Positions 63,880 to 64,000 of a DNA stretch of 64,000 nucleotides are shown one piece after another. Location: contig WAEK01000001.1 in the NCBI GenBank assembly GCA_011634665.1, forward strand, positions 3,222,001 to 3,286,000, written 5' to 3'. Position numbers and translations under genes: made by a program. Every line of letters starts with the position of its first letter. The stretch's first letter is position 1. Source of the DNA: Mortierella sp. BCC40632. Lineage: Eukaryota; Mortierellomycota; Mortierellomycetes; Mortierellales; Mortierellaceae. Under the pieces are notes generated by a model. The model had not been told where the DNA came from. It saw only the letters and a program-made list of their open reading frames with translations, and did no database searches.

Positions 63880-64000
63880 CGCCTTTGAACTATGCACAGA
63901 CAATGATATATCCCTACTCTTTGACTCTCTCCCCCATGGGCTGCATATTCCGAAGGAAGGGGGGAGGGTGAGGAATAAATAAAGCAAACCAGGAGAGGCG

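Larger units (their letters stand above)
57867..64000. other. 6.1-kb region without a recognisable gene
   Basis: The left end is the 3' UTR of the preceding gene. Many short frames exist but none has a domain or exon chain I can support. Repeats: CT tract 58689-58732, CT/CTCA tract 59876-59930, (GA)n 60112-60186, poly(A) 60362-60390, T run 62518-62540 and poly(A) 63838-63875. A gene beyond the right edge could have its promoter here. Confidence 0.55.

Overview
The window reads as nuclear DNA of a filamentous, early-diverging fungus, most likely Mucoromycota and by overall feel a Mortierella relative; that placement is inference from gene content and style, not a search. The genes are intron-rich (GT-AG introns, mostly 60-200 bp), non-coding DNA is unusually rich in CT/GA microsatellites and long A/T runs, and the gene set is typically fungal: a Skt5/Chs4-like chitin synthase activator, Sin3, a CreB/Ubp9-type deubiquitinase and a GDSL phospholipase. 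Fourteen protein genes can be reconstructed. Thirteen give complete in-frame models; one of these needs a non-canonical splice site, and the deubiquitinase has two uncertain junctions.

Layout. 1-3.0 kb: no gene. 3.0-7.4 kb (-): USP12/46-CreB-type deubiquitinase with a 14-nt microexon. 8.6-11.4 kb (-): Sel1-repeat chitin synthase activator ending in a CaaX box. 11.4-14.7 kb: microsatellite-rich, no gene. 14.7-17.5 kb (-): predicted mitochondrial dynamin-like protein with a degenerate GTPase site. 17.7-19.9 kb (-): NAD(P)H-hydrate dehydratase. 20.0-25.5 kb (-): SIN3. 26.8-27.8 kb (-): mitochondrial ribosomal protein uL5m, head to head with a secreted phospholipase B-type GDSL lipase at 28.0-29.9 kb (+). 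32.1-34.1 kb (+): monocarboxylate-type MFS transporter. 34.4-35.5 kb (+): small ankyrin protein. 35.5-39.4 kb: a gene-free block bounded by 37-38 bp imperfect inverted repeats and holding a frameshifted coding relic, probably a decayed DNA transposon. 39.5-41.5 kb (+): proteasome ATPase RPT2, whose first coding exon is only the ATG. 42.0-43.0 kb (-): intronless L-lactate dehydrogenase. 44.7-46.5 kb (-): ATP synthase gamma. 48.0-49.3 kb (-): single-HKD phospholipase D-family protein (PLD6/Zucchini-like). 49.3-54.9 kb: no gene. 54.9-57.9 kb (+): USP8/AMSH-dimerisation-domain protein without a catalytic domain. 57.9-64 kb: repeats, no gene.

No operon-like logic is expected here, but themes recur. 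Mitochondrial function accounts for five genes (dynamin-like protein, uL5m, ATP synthase gamma, probably the hydrate dehydratase and possibly the PLD). Ubiquitin-proteasome biology accounts for three (CreB-type USP, RPT2, USP8-dimer protein). All exon coordinates come from reading splice signals and reading-frame continuity by eye.
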